From contig VNWV01000029.1 of NCBI GenBank assembly GCA_009801085.1, positions 62,001 through 126,000 of the forward strand: a stretch of 64,000 nt of DNA, in the 5' to 3' direction. This document shows positions 54,638-64,000 of this stretch, piece after piece (positions within the stretch are counted from its first letter, which is position 1; each line of letters opens with the position of its first letter). The notes beneath the pieces were generated by a model. It saw nothing but the letters and a program-made list of their open reading frames with translations. It did no database searches and was not told the origin of the DNA. Source of the stretch: Lasiodiplodia sp. COLG20. Lineage: Eukaryota; Ascomycota; Dothideomycetes; Botryosphaeriales; Botryosphaeriaceae. The position numbers were made by a program, and so were the translations under genes.

Positions 54638-54991
54638 TTATAACCCCTTATCTAGACACTTGTAGAACTCAGCTATCGAATCCTCCTCCCAGGGCAAGAC
54701 TTTGTCGGCCTGGAATTCCTCGACGACGGGATTTACATCCCCAGTGGGGCTTACTGTGGCGGCTATAGGTATGTTCAGCCCAGAGATGGCGGAAACCATT
54801 ATAAAGACAGAGTGGGGAAATGTTTTGTTGGCTGTTAGATATGTTTCAAATGAACCGAACTTATCATTGTAGAGGATTCCCGAGCGAATGCTAACGAGGA
54901 GGAGCATCAGAGCTTCTGATAGCCAGGGGAAATTGGAAAGCTCCTCTTTCCGAGATACATGAAGGAACTTTATCTCCACTATAGTAATCAC
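54638..54991 (-). other. Unrecognised reading frame, possible last exon of a small gene
   Basis: An open frame of 117 codons with protein-like composition (GILYNDKFGSFETYLTANKT, NIPIAATVSPTGDVNPVVEE) is preceded by an acceptor-like TTACTATAG near 54975. Upstream exons are not evident. It could be a real short gene, the end of a decayed one, or chance. Confidence 0.25.
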
Positions 54992-56720
54992 TAGCCGAGA
55001 TATTGCCCAGCGGTATCATGAAGCCGGGCTCTGTGCAACTTCCAGGCCGGCGTTTTTGCGTAGCGAAGACCGTATCCCAGAATGTTGCCGTTCTGCCAGG
55101 CTTGAATTCCCACTTCCACTAAACATTTGCAGTTCTTCGCAAGCATAGCCGCTCTTAGTGTCGTAAGTATCTGTTTCCAGGAGAAACTCTCCTGCACCAC
55201 CCGCCAAAACGGCTGAGGTGCCATACAAGGCAAGGAAAAGGATTTCCTACCGTTGGCGCTGCATGGGCACGCATGCCGGCGACGAAGCCAACACATACCG
55301 CAAATCCTGCCTCCTCCACAATCAGTCCATGAGGTCGGGGCGTCAGCCAATGTGTTTGCCAACGAGAGATGGGCCGCTACCCGGAGCCCGCCATGGAGGT
55401 GCAACCAAGCAGTGTGACCTTAGACGTAGCGAGAGGCTACCACGCCACCATCTTTCTTAATACGAAGGGGCACCATTTTGGGGCATTGCCCTGGCTTGAA
55501 AATCCTGCATCCTGCGAAAATTTGGGGGTCGTATCTCAAGAGGGCATTGTATCTCAACACGCATTTCAATTGTTCTCGGCCACACAAGCCGTTTCTGCCG
55601 TTCACGACTCTATTCCGTTTAATGGCAGGTGCTGTAATTCGTCTCAGATCTTAGCCTGGAAGTCGAAGGTCAAATGCTCGCCAATGTCAGAAAATAGCAT
55701 AGATTTTTCGAGCGTGAAGTTTGGGGGCGAAGACCCAAACTATAGTAGGCATTCGGCTGGGAAAGCGGCATTTAGGGCAGAAATTTAGCCGACATGTCCA
55801 TGCACGCCCCGGATCAGGACAGCGCCCCACGCTAACACGCTGGCTGGCAGAATTCGAGAACACGAAGTCAGCACTGATCAGAATAGAACTAAGGCACCGG
55901 GAACATGCCGTGTGGTGATGTCCGAGCCGCTTCTGTCATGATGTAGCCTGTAGGGCTGCAAATCTAGACGGGTGCCGGCACTCGGCTCGAATGACCAACC
56001 CTAGGCGAATACGAAAGGAAGTGATACCCTAACCGACCGAAAATGGCCCCCACGATGTGTTTTCCCGTTCGACTGAAAATTCATTCGCTTGCTTCGAACA
56101 ACACTGTTGCTATCTTCACGATATCTTCAGATGAGGTTGACGCAGCTCCCCTACGTCTGGGTGTCGCGGCCTTCGCTATGACATGTTTCAAATATCGATT
56201 GAAGAATTGCGCCAACAGTGGCTTCCTTCTTGATTTCGATTATAAAGAAGTCTTATTCATTAGCCAGTTGCGCCCCGGGTGGTTTCCACTTCTTCGTTTC
56301 AGTGCATCCGTGAAGCTATAGTCCCGCCACATTTCCAGTTCAGCCCCGGTAAATCTATTTTCAAAAGCGCCGCCAACCATTCTAGTAACATCCGCCGTTG
56401 GAAGGATTGACCCCAACCGAGCGAGCATGATGCACGGACACCAGTGGCTCGGTCCGGCCCACAAACCGTAACTCGCCTTCCTCACCACCAGCATTGAACC
56501 GAGACTTGAGCCTAAGCGAGTGCTATTGCCAAGTCTGGGTGTGACCATACGATGCTGCCTTGACCTGGAAGAGGATGAGTTCAAAGTTGTATAAAGCTGG
56601 CCGTCTGCTCCATTCTCAAGTCATCCATCAAACCAGCAAGCTTCAAGTCAAAGCCTCACTCGACAACTTCTTTCGAACCCTCTACATCTCTCAAGCATCC
56701 CCAAGCTTAACCCAATCACA
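54992..56720. other. Intergenic, promoter of secreted protein at its right end
   Basis: 1.7 kb without a supported gene. TATAAA at 56590-56595 lies 126 bp before the ATG of the secreted Cys protein and is followed by a CT/CAA-rich leader, the layout of a well-expressed fungal gene. Confidence 0.45.
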
Positions 56721-57302
56721 ATGCTTGCCATCTTCCCCCTCCTCATCTCCGCCGCCGCGGCTTTCGTTTTGCCAGAGGGCCTGTCCGACGGCTTCTACCG
56801 CGCTTCCATCGACGAGCGTGGCTACGAGGTCCACGAGCTGCTGTCCGCGCCCGGCGTCGAGAACGTCGACCCGACCATCGTCGCCCAGCTGGCCCCCACC
56901 ACCGAGAACGAGACGTACGAGCTCCAGCCCACGCTGCAAAAGCGCGCCGGGACCAAGTGGTGCGGCTGCGGCTTCACCCTCAACCACGCCGACTGCGACG
57001 CCGCCGTGGCCGACATGAAGAACCAGGTCAGCGCCGGCGTCCACATCCAGGCGCACCTGGCCTACTACTCCATCAGGGGCAGCGTCGTCTTCTTCGCCTG
57101 CAACCAAGGCGACGGCCAGCTGTTCATGGACGTGCCAACCGTTGCCTACGTCGCGAGCGAGATCACCAATGCGTGCGGCTGGTACATTGCTGGTACCTTT
57201 GCGCGAGGCGGATACCCGTCGGAGGCGTCTGGATACATGAGATACTCCGCTGGACTGGACTTTTGCAATGCCGCTAAGACTTCGCCCGCCCATAGCTGTT
57301 AA
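56721..57302 (+). CDS. Small secreted Cys-containing protein with Kex2 site
   Basis: A single exon of 193 residues. Residues 1-14 form a signal peptide (MLAIFPLLISAAAA). A pro-region of about 60 residues ends at LQKR, a Kex2 dibasic cleavage site. The mature part of about 118 residues starts AGTKWCGCGFTLNHADCD and ends SAGLDFCNAAKTSPAHSC, with six Cys (CGC, C, C, C, C counting from WCGC) plus one mid-domain CGWYIAGTF, giving likely disulfides. The architecture is that of fungal effector-like or antimicrobial small secreted proteins. The family GY..YS..LDFC is widespread in ascomycete secretomes but of unknown function. Promoter and leader look strong. Confidence 0.8.
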   Translation: MLAIFPLLISAAAAFVLPEGLSDGFYRASIDERGYEVHELLSAPGVENVDPTIVAQLAPTTENETYELQPTLQKRAGTKWCGCGFTLNHADCDAAVADMKNQVSAGVHIQAHLAYYSIRGSVVFFACNQGDGQLFMDVPTVAYVASEITNACGWYIAGTFARGGYPSEASGYMRYSAGLDFCNAAKTSPAHSC

Positions 57303-57679
57303 GTGTCCAGACTCTAGGACCATGCTTCTGGGACATGTCAGAGAGGATTGGCATCACGGGTACCCGGATATAGCATCGCTCGAGGAGGTTGTTGTGCTGA
57401 AGATGGTTCCACTCATTTGTATCTAAATCACGTTGTCAGGCCTGAAAATAAAATCAACTTTTCTTGAACACTGTGTATTATATAGACGAGAAGTCCAAAT
57501 TGCTCCTGCTCCCACCCATCCGCTCAGCCCCGCCGGCTTGGCATGATCGTGTGAAGAAAGAGGAGAGTTAAGAAGCCAACCTAGCGTTTTGACATGTGCT
57601 TGTGGAGTCCTCCAGCTAAGGGTCGGACTGACCGACTGATCCAACGTCCGAGAGGCCGCCTACGGAGGAGACATCAGGT
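57303..57679. other. Intergenic
   Basis: This is the 3' flank of the small secreted protein gene. The right edge may hold the unreadable 5' end of the DUF2235/GTPase ruin. Confidence 0.4.
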
Positions 57680-60663
57680 CACGTTAACTAGCATCATCAT
57701 GTTATTGACAATGCGTCATTTCATCACTACAATCAAAGCAGGTCTACCTATACTACGACCCTCCTCGATCTGTTGAGGATGGCCCAGATGTCCGGCATTC
57801 TTTGCAGTTAACAGATACGCAGAATAATACATAAGCTATCTACTGGGCAGCGTAGATAATATACGCGCTATCTGTCACAGATACGAAAGATCTACGAAGA
57901 CTGCTGCAAGCTGGGTCCTAAGGACGAGGTCTGGCTCTTCGGACTTAGCTGTGGAGCTTTTGTCGTTCGTGCCGTGGCAGGATTGCTGCATTACATGCAA
58001 GCACTCTCTTCGGCGGGCACGACACAGTTCAGGGAAGACTACGAGAGGTCGCTGAACATATATCAGAGCATGCAAAGGCACGGAAACCTTGGCAAAGGCC
58101 GGGGAGGTATCATTCCCTTGCTTAACACGTGCTTTAGCTGACGATTCAGATGCATTCGCACTTCCTCGCTGCCACCAAACCAGCCCCAAAGATCAAGTTC
58201 GTGGGAGACTTGGACACCGTAAAGGCGGTGAAAGAGGACTACCTTTTCGACATATCGTTCAACGATTCTATCCAACATATGCGGCACGCTTTGGCATTGA
58301 ACGAAGATTGGGACGCGATGACTCCTGAGTATATCTTTCCACAAACGAATGACCTCACGGCTATTCGTGGGAGATCTCTGATTCAAGCCTGGTTTGTCGG
58401 TGCCCATATGGATATAGGTGGATCCGGGGGTCGGAAGCGGGGTTGTCGCTCTATCCGCTCCAATGGCTATTGATCGAGAGTCAGTCTCTAGGTTTAGAAT
58501 TGTCATTCGCTGGCACTTTTGAGGACAGGGTCGTCATCAATAACCCGCTGGACCTCGGTTTTCCTTCGACGGACGAGCAAGGCCGAGGAGCACCCATGTG
58601 GTCCTGCAAGATGGAGAATAATATTAAGGTCAGCATGCAGGATCTTCGGAAGGTCCACATTCTCAGCAGATACAACCACCGTTACGCCATCAAGCTGCAC
58701 AAGCACCTTATTACTATTTAACCTACGAAAAGACGAATAGTGTTTGCCGACAACGGCAGTCTAGACGGCTGAATTGGTTTCTATAAGTGCATCCAGGATC
58801 CTATGTTCGCGCAGCTACTAATACGATACAGTACGTCAAGGAACTATCATCCATCCCAACATATACTTCCATTTAGATGTATCAAACAACATCGGATTCG
58901 ATACCAACCAGACGGAGCTACGCCTGCATCTTAAGAATTGGAGAATGAAGACACTCGGCTTACAGAACAACGTCTTCAACCAAGGCTTTTGGATCGATAA
59001 CGACATCCAGGTGGATGAGACTCTTAACACCATTCGGATTCTTGTGTGTAGAAACTGCGGAGTTGGCAAATTGACCCTGATCAACAAAGTTTTCGGGGTG
59101 CGTGTAGTAAGTTTGGAAGCCTTTGCGCTATGAACTATAACTAACTGCGGGAAAAGACAGAGGTGTCGGAACGATTTAGAGGAATCCACAACGTCAGGAA
59201 GGAGATCAAATTCAACACCCGCCCAGACCTCATCTTGCATGATTCGGGGGGTTTCGAGGCAGGAACTGCCAAGGAAGTGAATGCCGCCACGGGATTTCTG
59301 CAGGAGAAGTCCAATGCCGGTAACATTAAGAGTAAGCTTCATATGATTTGGTAAGCGCCTATTGCTCGCAGCATGTTTATCTAGTATATAATCATGGCTT
59401 TCGATCGCAATAACTGAGGATGGTGCTGACATGGTGTAGGCTGTGAATTGAGACGACGAGCCAGAGGACACAGCGCGCAACAGAGGATTTGTTCAAAGCG
59501 GGTAACCTTTTTGCCCAGGAAGTGCCCATGATAGTGGTTGCTACGAAGAAGGATGAGTTCCTGTCAATGAAAATAGGCGAGTGTATGAGAAGGTCAGGAC
59601 CAAATTCGATAGAACAGTGCATCATGGATTCCGAAAGTCAACTCGAGGAGCGTATCAACCAAATTGTGGAAGACATATCTCGTGTTCAAAACGATCGACT
59701 AGATGCTTGCATCGCGGTCTCTGAAGGTGAGCTTACTTACATGCTTAACACGTTCCAAAATGCGAATTCAATGCAGCGCCCCACGCATGTTCATGCTGAA
59801 GAGTCCGATTCCATTGCTACTGTAAATATGGGCTGTTTTTAGTCTGACCGGTATTACAGATGATCCAGCATCGATCGAAGAGCTCATCAGTACGACGTCT
59901 CAGTGCATCAGCGTTGAGAGGATTCGCCGCCTCTGGATCAGCGCGCAAGTGGCGCGGATCGATCTCAAGATCAAGCTTGGAATTGGAGACACAATCCTTG
60001 TCTACAGGCGATGCATCCAGGCTGCGACCGGAGTTTCAGGTGTTCCCTTGCCCCCAGTCATCACTCGCGTCGCGGCAACAATTGGTGTGTGCAACAGCAT
60101 CGTTCGGTGCTTTGGCCTACCTTCTATCGGGAGCGATGTAGCCTTGAAGATCGTCATGACCAACATCTGGAACAATTTGGGCAACAGCCTGCGCATTGTA
60201 GTCGCGGAGCTATTTGTAGCCTCACGCCTGTGTGCGACAGTCATAACGGGCGGTCATCCCTTTTTTTTTGGTTGCCAGCACCGCAAACGTCCCACTCGTG
60301 GTTCCCGCTACGGCGCGACTGATCTTGATGCTGTCTACTGACCTGATACTGATCTTGACGGGCTCCTTCAAGGTGGCATCGCAAAGGAACGTCGGTCAGC
60401 CGCTTGTTCGGGATCTGAAAGCTGCTGCATGCGCTTATCGCCCGTTTTCCAACGATGTCCACAGGAGAATCAAGGATTTGACTCCGAAAGGGGACAGGAG
60501 CGCTTATTATCGAATCCACACAATCAGAACAGGATTCGAAAAGGTCATCGAAGATTACAGAAGCAGGGTTGTAGATGCGATTGCAGCAACGAGGACTGGC
60601 AGTTTTTCAGATTATAAGGATGAGAGTTCTTTCAGTTTCGACTCTTCTAGCAGCTGTCTCTAA
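57680..60663 (+). pseudogene. Decayed DUF2235 hydrolase / P-loop GTPase fusion
   Basis: The intact form is a two-domain fungal protein: an alpha/beta-hydrolase-like DUF2235 module followed by a G domain. Readable blocks in order: QVYLYYDPP (about 57738); EVWLFGLSCGAFVVRAVAGL with the GxSxG elbow; KIKFVGDLDTVKAV; QAWFVGAHMDIGGSGG; LSLYPLQWLLIESQSLG; GTIIHPNIYFHLDV; the P-loop block ILVCRNCGVGKLTLINKVFG; PDLILHDSGGFEAGTAKE; and VPMIVVATKKDEFLS. A C-terminal hydrophobic region ends near 60663. Lesions: a frame break near 58107-58150, a frameshift at the G5 run 58426-58430, TGA at 59444-59446, a frameshift at the T9 run 60261-60269, and a Walker A with Arg for the first Gly and Leu for the Mg-binding Ser/Thr. 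This gene is dead. Confidence 0.78.
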
Positions 60664-61119
60664 AGGGACAAGGATCTTTGGCTATATGTAAGGAGGCAAT
60701 GAACGATAAACGTAATGGTTATTCGTTAACGGATGTCAATGAAATATGGTGAGGATGATGACTTTAAAGCCGATGTGTGCAGCGCGAATGCGGAACGGTT
60801 GGTGTATCTCTTGTGTATAGAGGCAACAGAGAAGTAAGATTCTGCCATTACTTTCTATGGCGATACTTGTTAAGGCAAAACGATTCCACCAAGCCCATGG
60901 CGGATCAGCTGACAGTGGTCTCGGGCATGTCGGCGCTCTTGCATAATGCTTATGGTGCTTGGCTACGTCGGCCCGCTACCCCTGTCATGCCAAGGGACAT
61001 GGATCATCCCGAGCCTAGTCGCACTGCCTCAGCTCTTCCAGTGCGCCTTGTATCAAAAGACCACATGGTGTCCACGAGCGGTGTAGCATGTCTGCGGTGT
61101 CCTGTCATCACTAACAACA
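60664..61119. other. Intergenic upstream of MFS transporter
   Basis: No gene is recognised; this is the promoter of the MFS gene. Confidence 0.4.
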
Positions 61120-62741
61120 ATGGTCGACCTCAAGCATCCAGCGGCGAAGCACAGCCGGAAAAACTACTTCCTGGTATCATGCATTGTCCTCTGCGACCCA
61201 ATCTCGTCCACCATGCTCCTACCATTCGTCTACTTCATGGTCAAGGACTTTGGCTATCCCGAGGCCAAAATCGGCCCGCGGGCTGGGATAATCACTTCCT
61301 GCTTCTTCGTCGCCCAAATGTTCTCCACCCCCTTCTGGAGCATCTGGTCCAACTCGGCCGGCCGCAAGCCCACGCTGCTCGCCGGCCTCTTCAGTGCGGC
61401 GCTGGGCACCATCCTCTTTGGCCTATCCCAGTCTCTGGCTTGGGCCATCGTCGCGCGCTGCCTATGCGGCCTCTTGAACGGCAACTTCCCGGTCGCCCGC
61501 ACCATGGTCGGCGAGCTGGCGGAGCTCTCTGGAACCGATAAGGGGAAGGCTTTCTCTCTGTTTGGGTTCTGCCTCGCGGCAGGCTGGCTAAGTACGTCCC
61601 TTCTCAAACTGCATGCAGTTGGCAAACTAACACACCTCAGTTGGACCCATGATCGGAGGAACCCTCGCCCGCCCCGCCATCCAGCTCGGCATCTCCGGGC
61701 CTGCAGGCTTGTTCGTGCGATTCCCGTACCTGTTGCCCTGCATATGCGCCGCGTCGATCAATCTGATCGTCTTCGCCGCTAGCTGGTTCCTCTTGGATGA
61801 CACCAAGCCGGCGCCGCGCCGGGACAGTGATACCGGCCCGGACGAAGCGGATCCGCTTCTTGGTCCGGCCGATCCTCCTCCTCCCAAATGCCGGACGACC
61901 AATCAACGAAATCGACAAGTCCAAGTCATGTGCCTTGCCAGCTCACTGTGGGTTTCGTCATGATGAATCCGCAATTGCAAAGCAGCTGATGAAGCTCCAG
62001 GTTCTTCTTTACCCACGCCATCCTGTTCGACGAGCTGTTTCCTCTTTTTGCTGTCTCCAGCACAAAAGCCGGAACAGGGTTGTCGTTCCTTCCTCGTGAC
62101 ATCGCTACGGCTCTTATGGCTTCCGGCCCCGCCATGTTCGTGGCGCTGCTGGGCTTCCCGCTGGTGCATAAGCGCGTCAGCGCGCCCAAGCTCTACGCCC
62201 TGTCCGCCCTCGTCTTCGTCATCGTGTACCCATCCTTCTCGCTCCTTCCCAGCATCGGGGCCGCATGGCTCTGGCCCTGTCTGGTCATGCTGATCATGCT
62301 GCGGTACATGAGTCTGGTTGTCTCGCTCACCAGCCTGAACATCATGGTATGTAGTCAGACATGAAATATTTCTTGTGGTTGGTGAGGCGCTGATGAAAGT
62401 ATGCATAGATCAACGACATCGTCGTCCCGGAGGAGCGTGCGCTGATCAACGGCGTGGCGCAATCGATCGGATCGTTTGCACGCACAGTCGGCCCGACACT
62501 CGGCGGCTGCGTGTGGTCTTGGAGCTTGTCTAGTGGGCTCCCCGCTCCTCTTGACTTTCATGCCTGCGTAAGTCGTGTCTCTGTACGTTTTTGTAGTCTT
62601 TTGCTGACTGCTTTCACAAAGTTTGTCCTGCTATCAAGCTTGGGCGCAGCCCAAGGCGCGACTGCTTTGGTATTGTGCAGGAAAGGTGACGGCGTTTTAA
62701 AGGCTTCGAGGGAGGATGAAATTGAGGTGACGGAGGATTGA
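61120..62741 (+). CDS. MFS transporter (fungal YCR023C/tetracycline-like group)
   Basis: Exons 61120-61591, 61641-61947, 62001-62346, 62409-62567 and 62622-62741 give 1404 nt, 467 residues, compatible with 12 TM helices. Helix 1 starts YFLVSCIVLCDPISSTMLLP. Motif A is IWSNSAGRKPTLLAGL. Helices 4-5 contain LLNGNFPVARTMVGELAE, a group-typical sequence. A charged central loop (DTGPDEADPLLGP) precedes the second half, where FFTHAILFDELFPLF is formed across the 61948-62000 intron. The late motif RALINGVAQSIGSFARTVGPTLGG is strongly conserved in this group. The last intron is 54 bp, a multiple of three. The final helix looks short compared with homologues, so the C-terminus is the least sure part. 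Substrate unknown. Confidence 0.85.
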
Positions 62742-63426
62742 ACGCACTGTTTGAAGCCCATTGCACTATAGATGGCTTTTTGCTATAACCCTCATGCGCT
62801 CTTTGCCGAGTCTTTTTGTTTAGATACAAAGTTGATTTGACCGTTTGATACATCATTACTGCGCCTCTCCCAGAAATGTTGGTTCCTAGAGCTATGCACT
62901 TGACCATTTGCATTCTTCCTCTTCAATGCTTGTATGACTGTGCGAGCTGCGAGGAGTCTGTTTCTGCCTCTCAAACCGATTGGACTTTGGTGCAGCCAGC
63001 TCACGCAACCAATCACAAAGCAGTGTCCTTGCACGGCGTCACTACCATCACACGGATGAAAATGGGCGGACAGATTTATTCTGGGGGAATCGAATCAATG
63101 GAGAGGAATGCCACGGAGGCGGAGTTAACGAGATGAGGCTAGCTGTATATGGCAGGTGCAGGGATGTCGGCGAGCGGGCCGCACCTTGCAGGGATGTCGG
63201 CGCCGGCGCCGCCACAAAGCGCCACCTGGGATGTCGCCGCCTCGCCGCCATCCTTTATGTTTTGGTCCTCCGCTCTGTCCGTTCTCTCGAAAGTTGCTCC
63301 GTCCAGGTGTTCCACACGCGAAATCTTTTTCGTCCGCTTTTTGTGCGCTGTTTGGGGGTTTATTTGGGCGTTCGCGCTGCCATCAGCTTCGCTCAACAAA
63401 CAGCTATCGTTTTACGACACACAACC
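62742..63426. promoter_or_regulatory. Promoter region of DHA2 transporter
   Basis: 685 bp without a gene. It contains three copies of a GGGATGTCGSCG-type word at 63161-63239 and a GGCGGA half-site near 63118. Confidence 0.5.
63157..63239 (+). repeat. Triplicated GGGATGTCGGCG promoter word
   Basis: TGCAGGGATGTCGGCG occurs exactly at 63157-63172 and 63187-63202 (30-bp phase). A third, slightly different copy (GGGATGTCGCCG) is at 63228-63239. All lie 190-270 bp before the DHA2 transporter ATG, so they may be regulator sites. Confidence 0.6.
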
Positions 63427-64000
63427 ATGGCTGAACCGCGGAACATCAGCGCTACTGAGGAACGTCGCGATGGAACTTCATCAGACCTCGAGAAGCAGCA
63501 AATCCCGAGCCCGGGAGTCGCCAGCGAGTCTGGTGAGAGCGATGCGCAAGTCACGGAGAAGCCTGGCGCTCGCGTGGGCCTGACTTTGACGCAGTTCTGG
63601 ATTGTCATCGTGGCGTAAGTTGGCCTAGAATCTTCACATGTTTCGAGACCGCTGACGGTTGTTTTTCTAGGTTGAACATGGGCATGCTGCTCACCGCTCT
63701 CGATTTCAACATCGTGGCAACGGCTGTGCCCATCATCTCGTCGGATTTCAAGGAATACAGCAATTCTTCATGGCTCGGCACCGGCTTCCTCATCTCATTC
63801 GCTCTTGTTCTTCCCATCTACTCGAAGCTCGGCGACATGTTTGGTCGTAAGAACATGTTTCTACTCGGCACCCTCATCTTCACCCTCGGCAGCGGCTTGT
63901 GCGGTGGCTCCAGCAGCATGTCGATGCTGATCGCCTCGAGATTGATTCAAGGAATTGGTATGGTAATTTGTTGATTTGAAAATGAGACACTGGACGCTGA
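63427..64000 (+). CDS. MFS transporter, DHA2 (14-TM drug:H+ antiporter) type, 3' end outside window
   Basis: The first two exons are present: 63427-63614 and 63671-63962, then a donor GTAATT at 63963 opening an intron that runs off the end. A 52-residue hydrophilic N-terminus rich in Ser/Glu precedes helix 1 (LTLTQFWIVIVALNMGMLL). The DHA2 first-helix motif appears as TALDFNIVATAVPIISSDF (canonical LDxTIVxxALP). The next conserved block is SSWLGTGFLISFALVLP, with motif A as KLGDMFGRKNMFLLG. SRLIQGIGM ends the visible part. This family exports toxins, fungicides and siderophores; the substrate here is unknown. Confidence 0.92.

Noticed and set aside
60777..61541. 254-codon plus-strand frame overlapping the MFS gene start
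   Set aside because: It has no transmembrane or domain character. The overlapping frame from 61120 gives a clear MFS transporter with correct splice joins.

Overview
The window is nuclear DNA of a filamentous ascomycete (Pezizomycotina). The evidence is short introns of 45-90 bp with GT donors, a CTAAC/CTAAT branch site and an AG acceptor, plus fungus-restricted families: CFEM/Pth11-type receptor, Zn2Cys6 regulator, HET-domain proteins, a HeLo-like N-terminal domain, GH71 glucanase and DHA1/DHA2 drug transporters. Genus and class cannot be fixed from the sequence. I found no rRNA, tRNA, CRISPR array or intact transposon. Exon joins were deduced from splice signals and frame arithmetic, without transcript data.

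Layout. 0-10 kb: a cytochrome P450 (5' end outside the window) broken by a stop, a HET-domain gene broken by a stop, a CFEM-GPCR, then a secreted GMC oxidoreductase. 10-19 kb: an aldo/keto reductase relic, an FAD monooxygenase with a one-base frameshift, a Zn2Cys6 transcription factor, a dienelactone hydrolase and a divergently transcribed DHA1 MFS transporter. The regulator and the hydrolase/transporter pair share the same palindromic word in their promoters and look like one regulated module. 20-28.5 kb: a doubtful small Cys-rich gene, an O-methyltransferase, a large unrecognised proline-rich protein and an ERG6-type sterol C-24 methyltransferase. 29-36 kb: a badly decayed P450 followed by two intact P450s.

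36-47 kb is a candidate non-self-recognition block: a 1261-residue protein with a HeLo-like N-terminus and a long coiled coil, and two intact HET-domain genes, one of them flanked by short direct repeats. 47-57.5 kb carries secretome-type genes: a GH71 alpha-1,3-glucanase whose Cys-rich tail is cut off by a stop, a secreted HExxH protein, an EthD/ABM-like dimeric-barrel protein and a Kex2-processed small secreted Cys protein. 57.6-60.7 kb is the ruin of a DUF2235-hydrolase/P-loop-GTPase gene. The right end has an MFS transporter and the start of a DHA2 MFS transporter.

Two themes stand out. First, many tailoring, transport and regulatory genes of secondary-metabolism or detoxification type (P450s, GMC, O-methyltransferase, FMO, AKR, hydrolase, MFS, C6 regulator) occur with no polyketide, peptide or terpene backbone synthase. 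Second, decay is frequent: three genes are each interrupted by one TAG, two show frameshifts at short homopolymers, and three more survive only as fragments. It reads as a fast-turnover accessory region.
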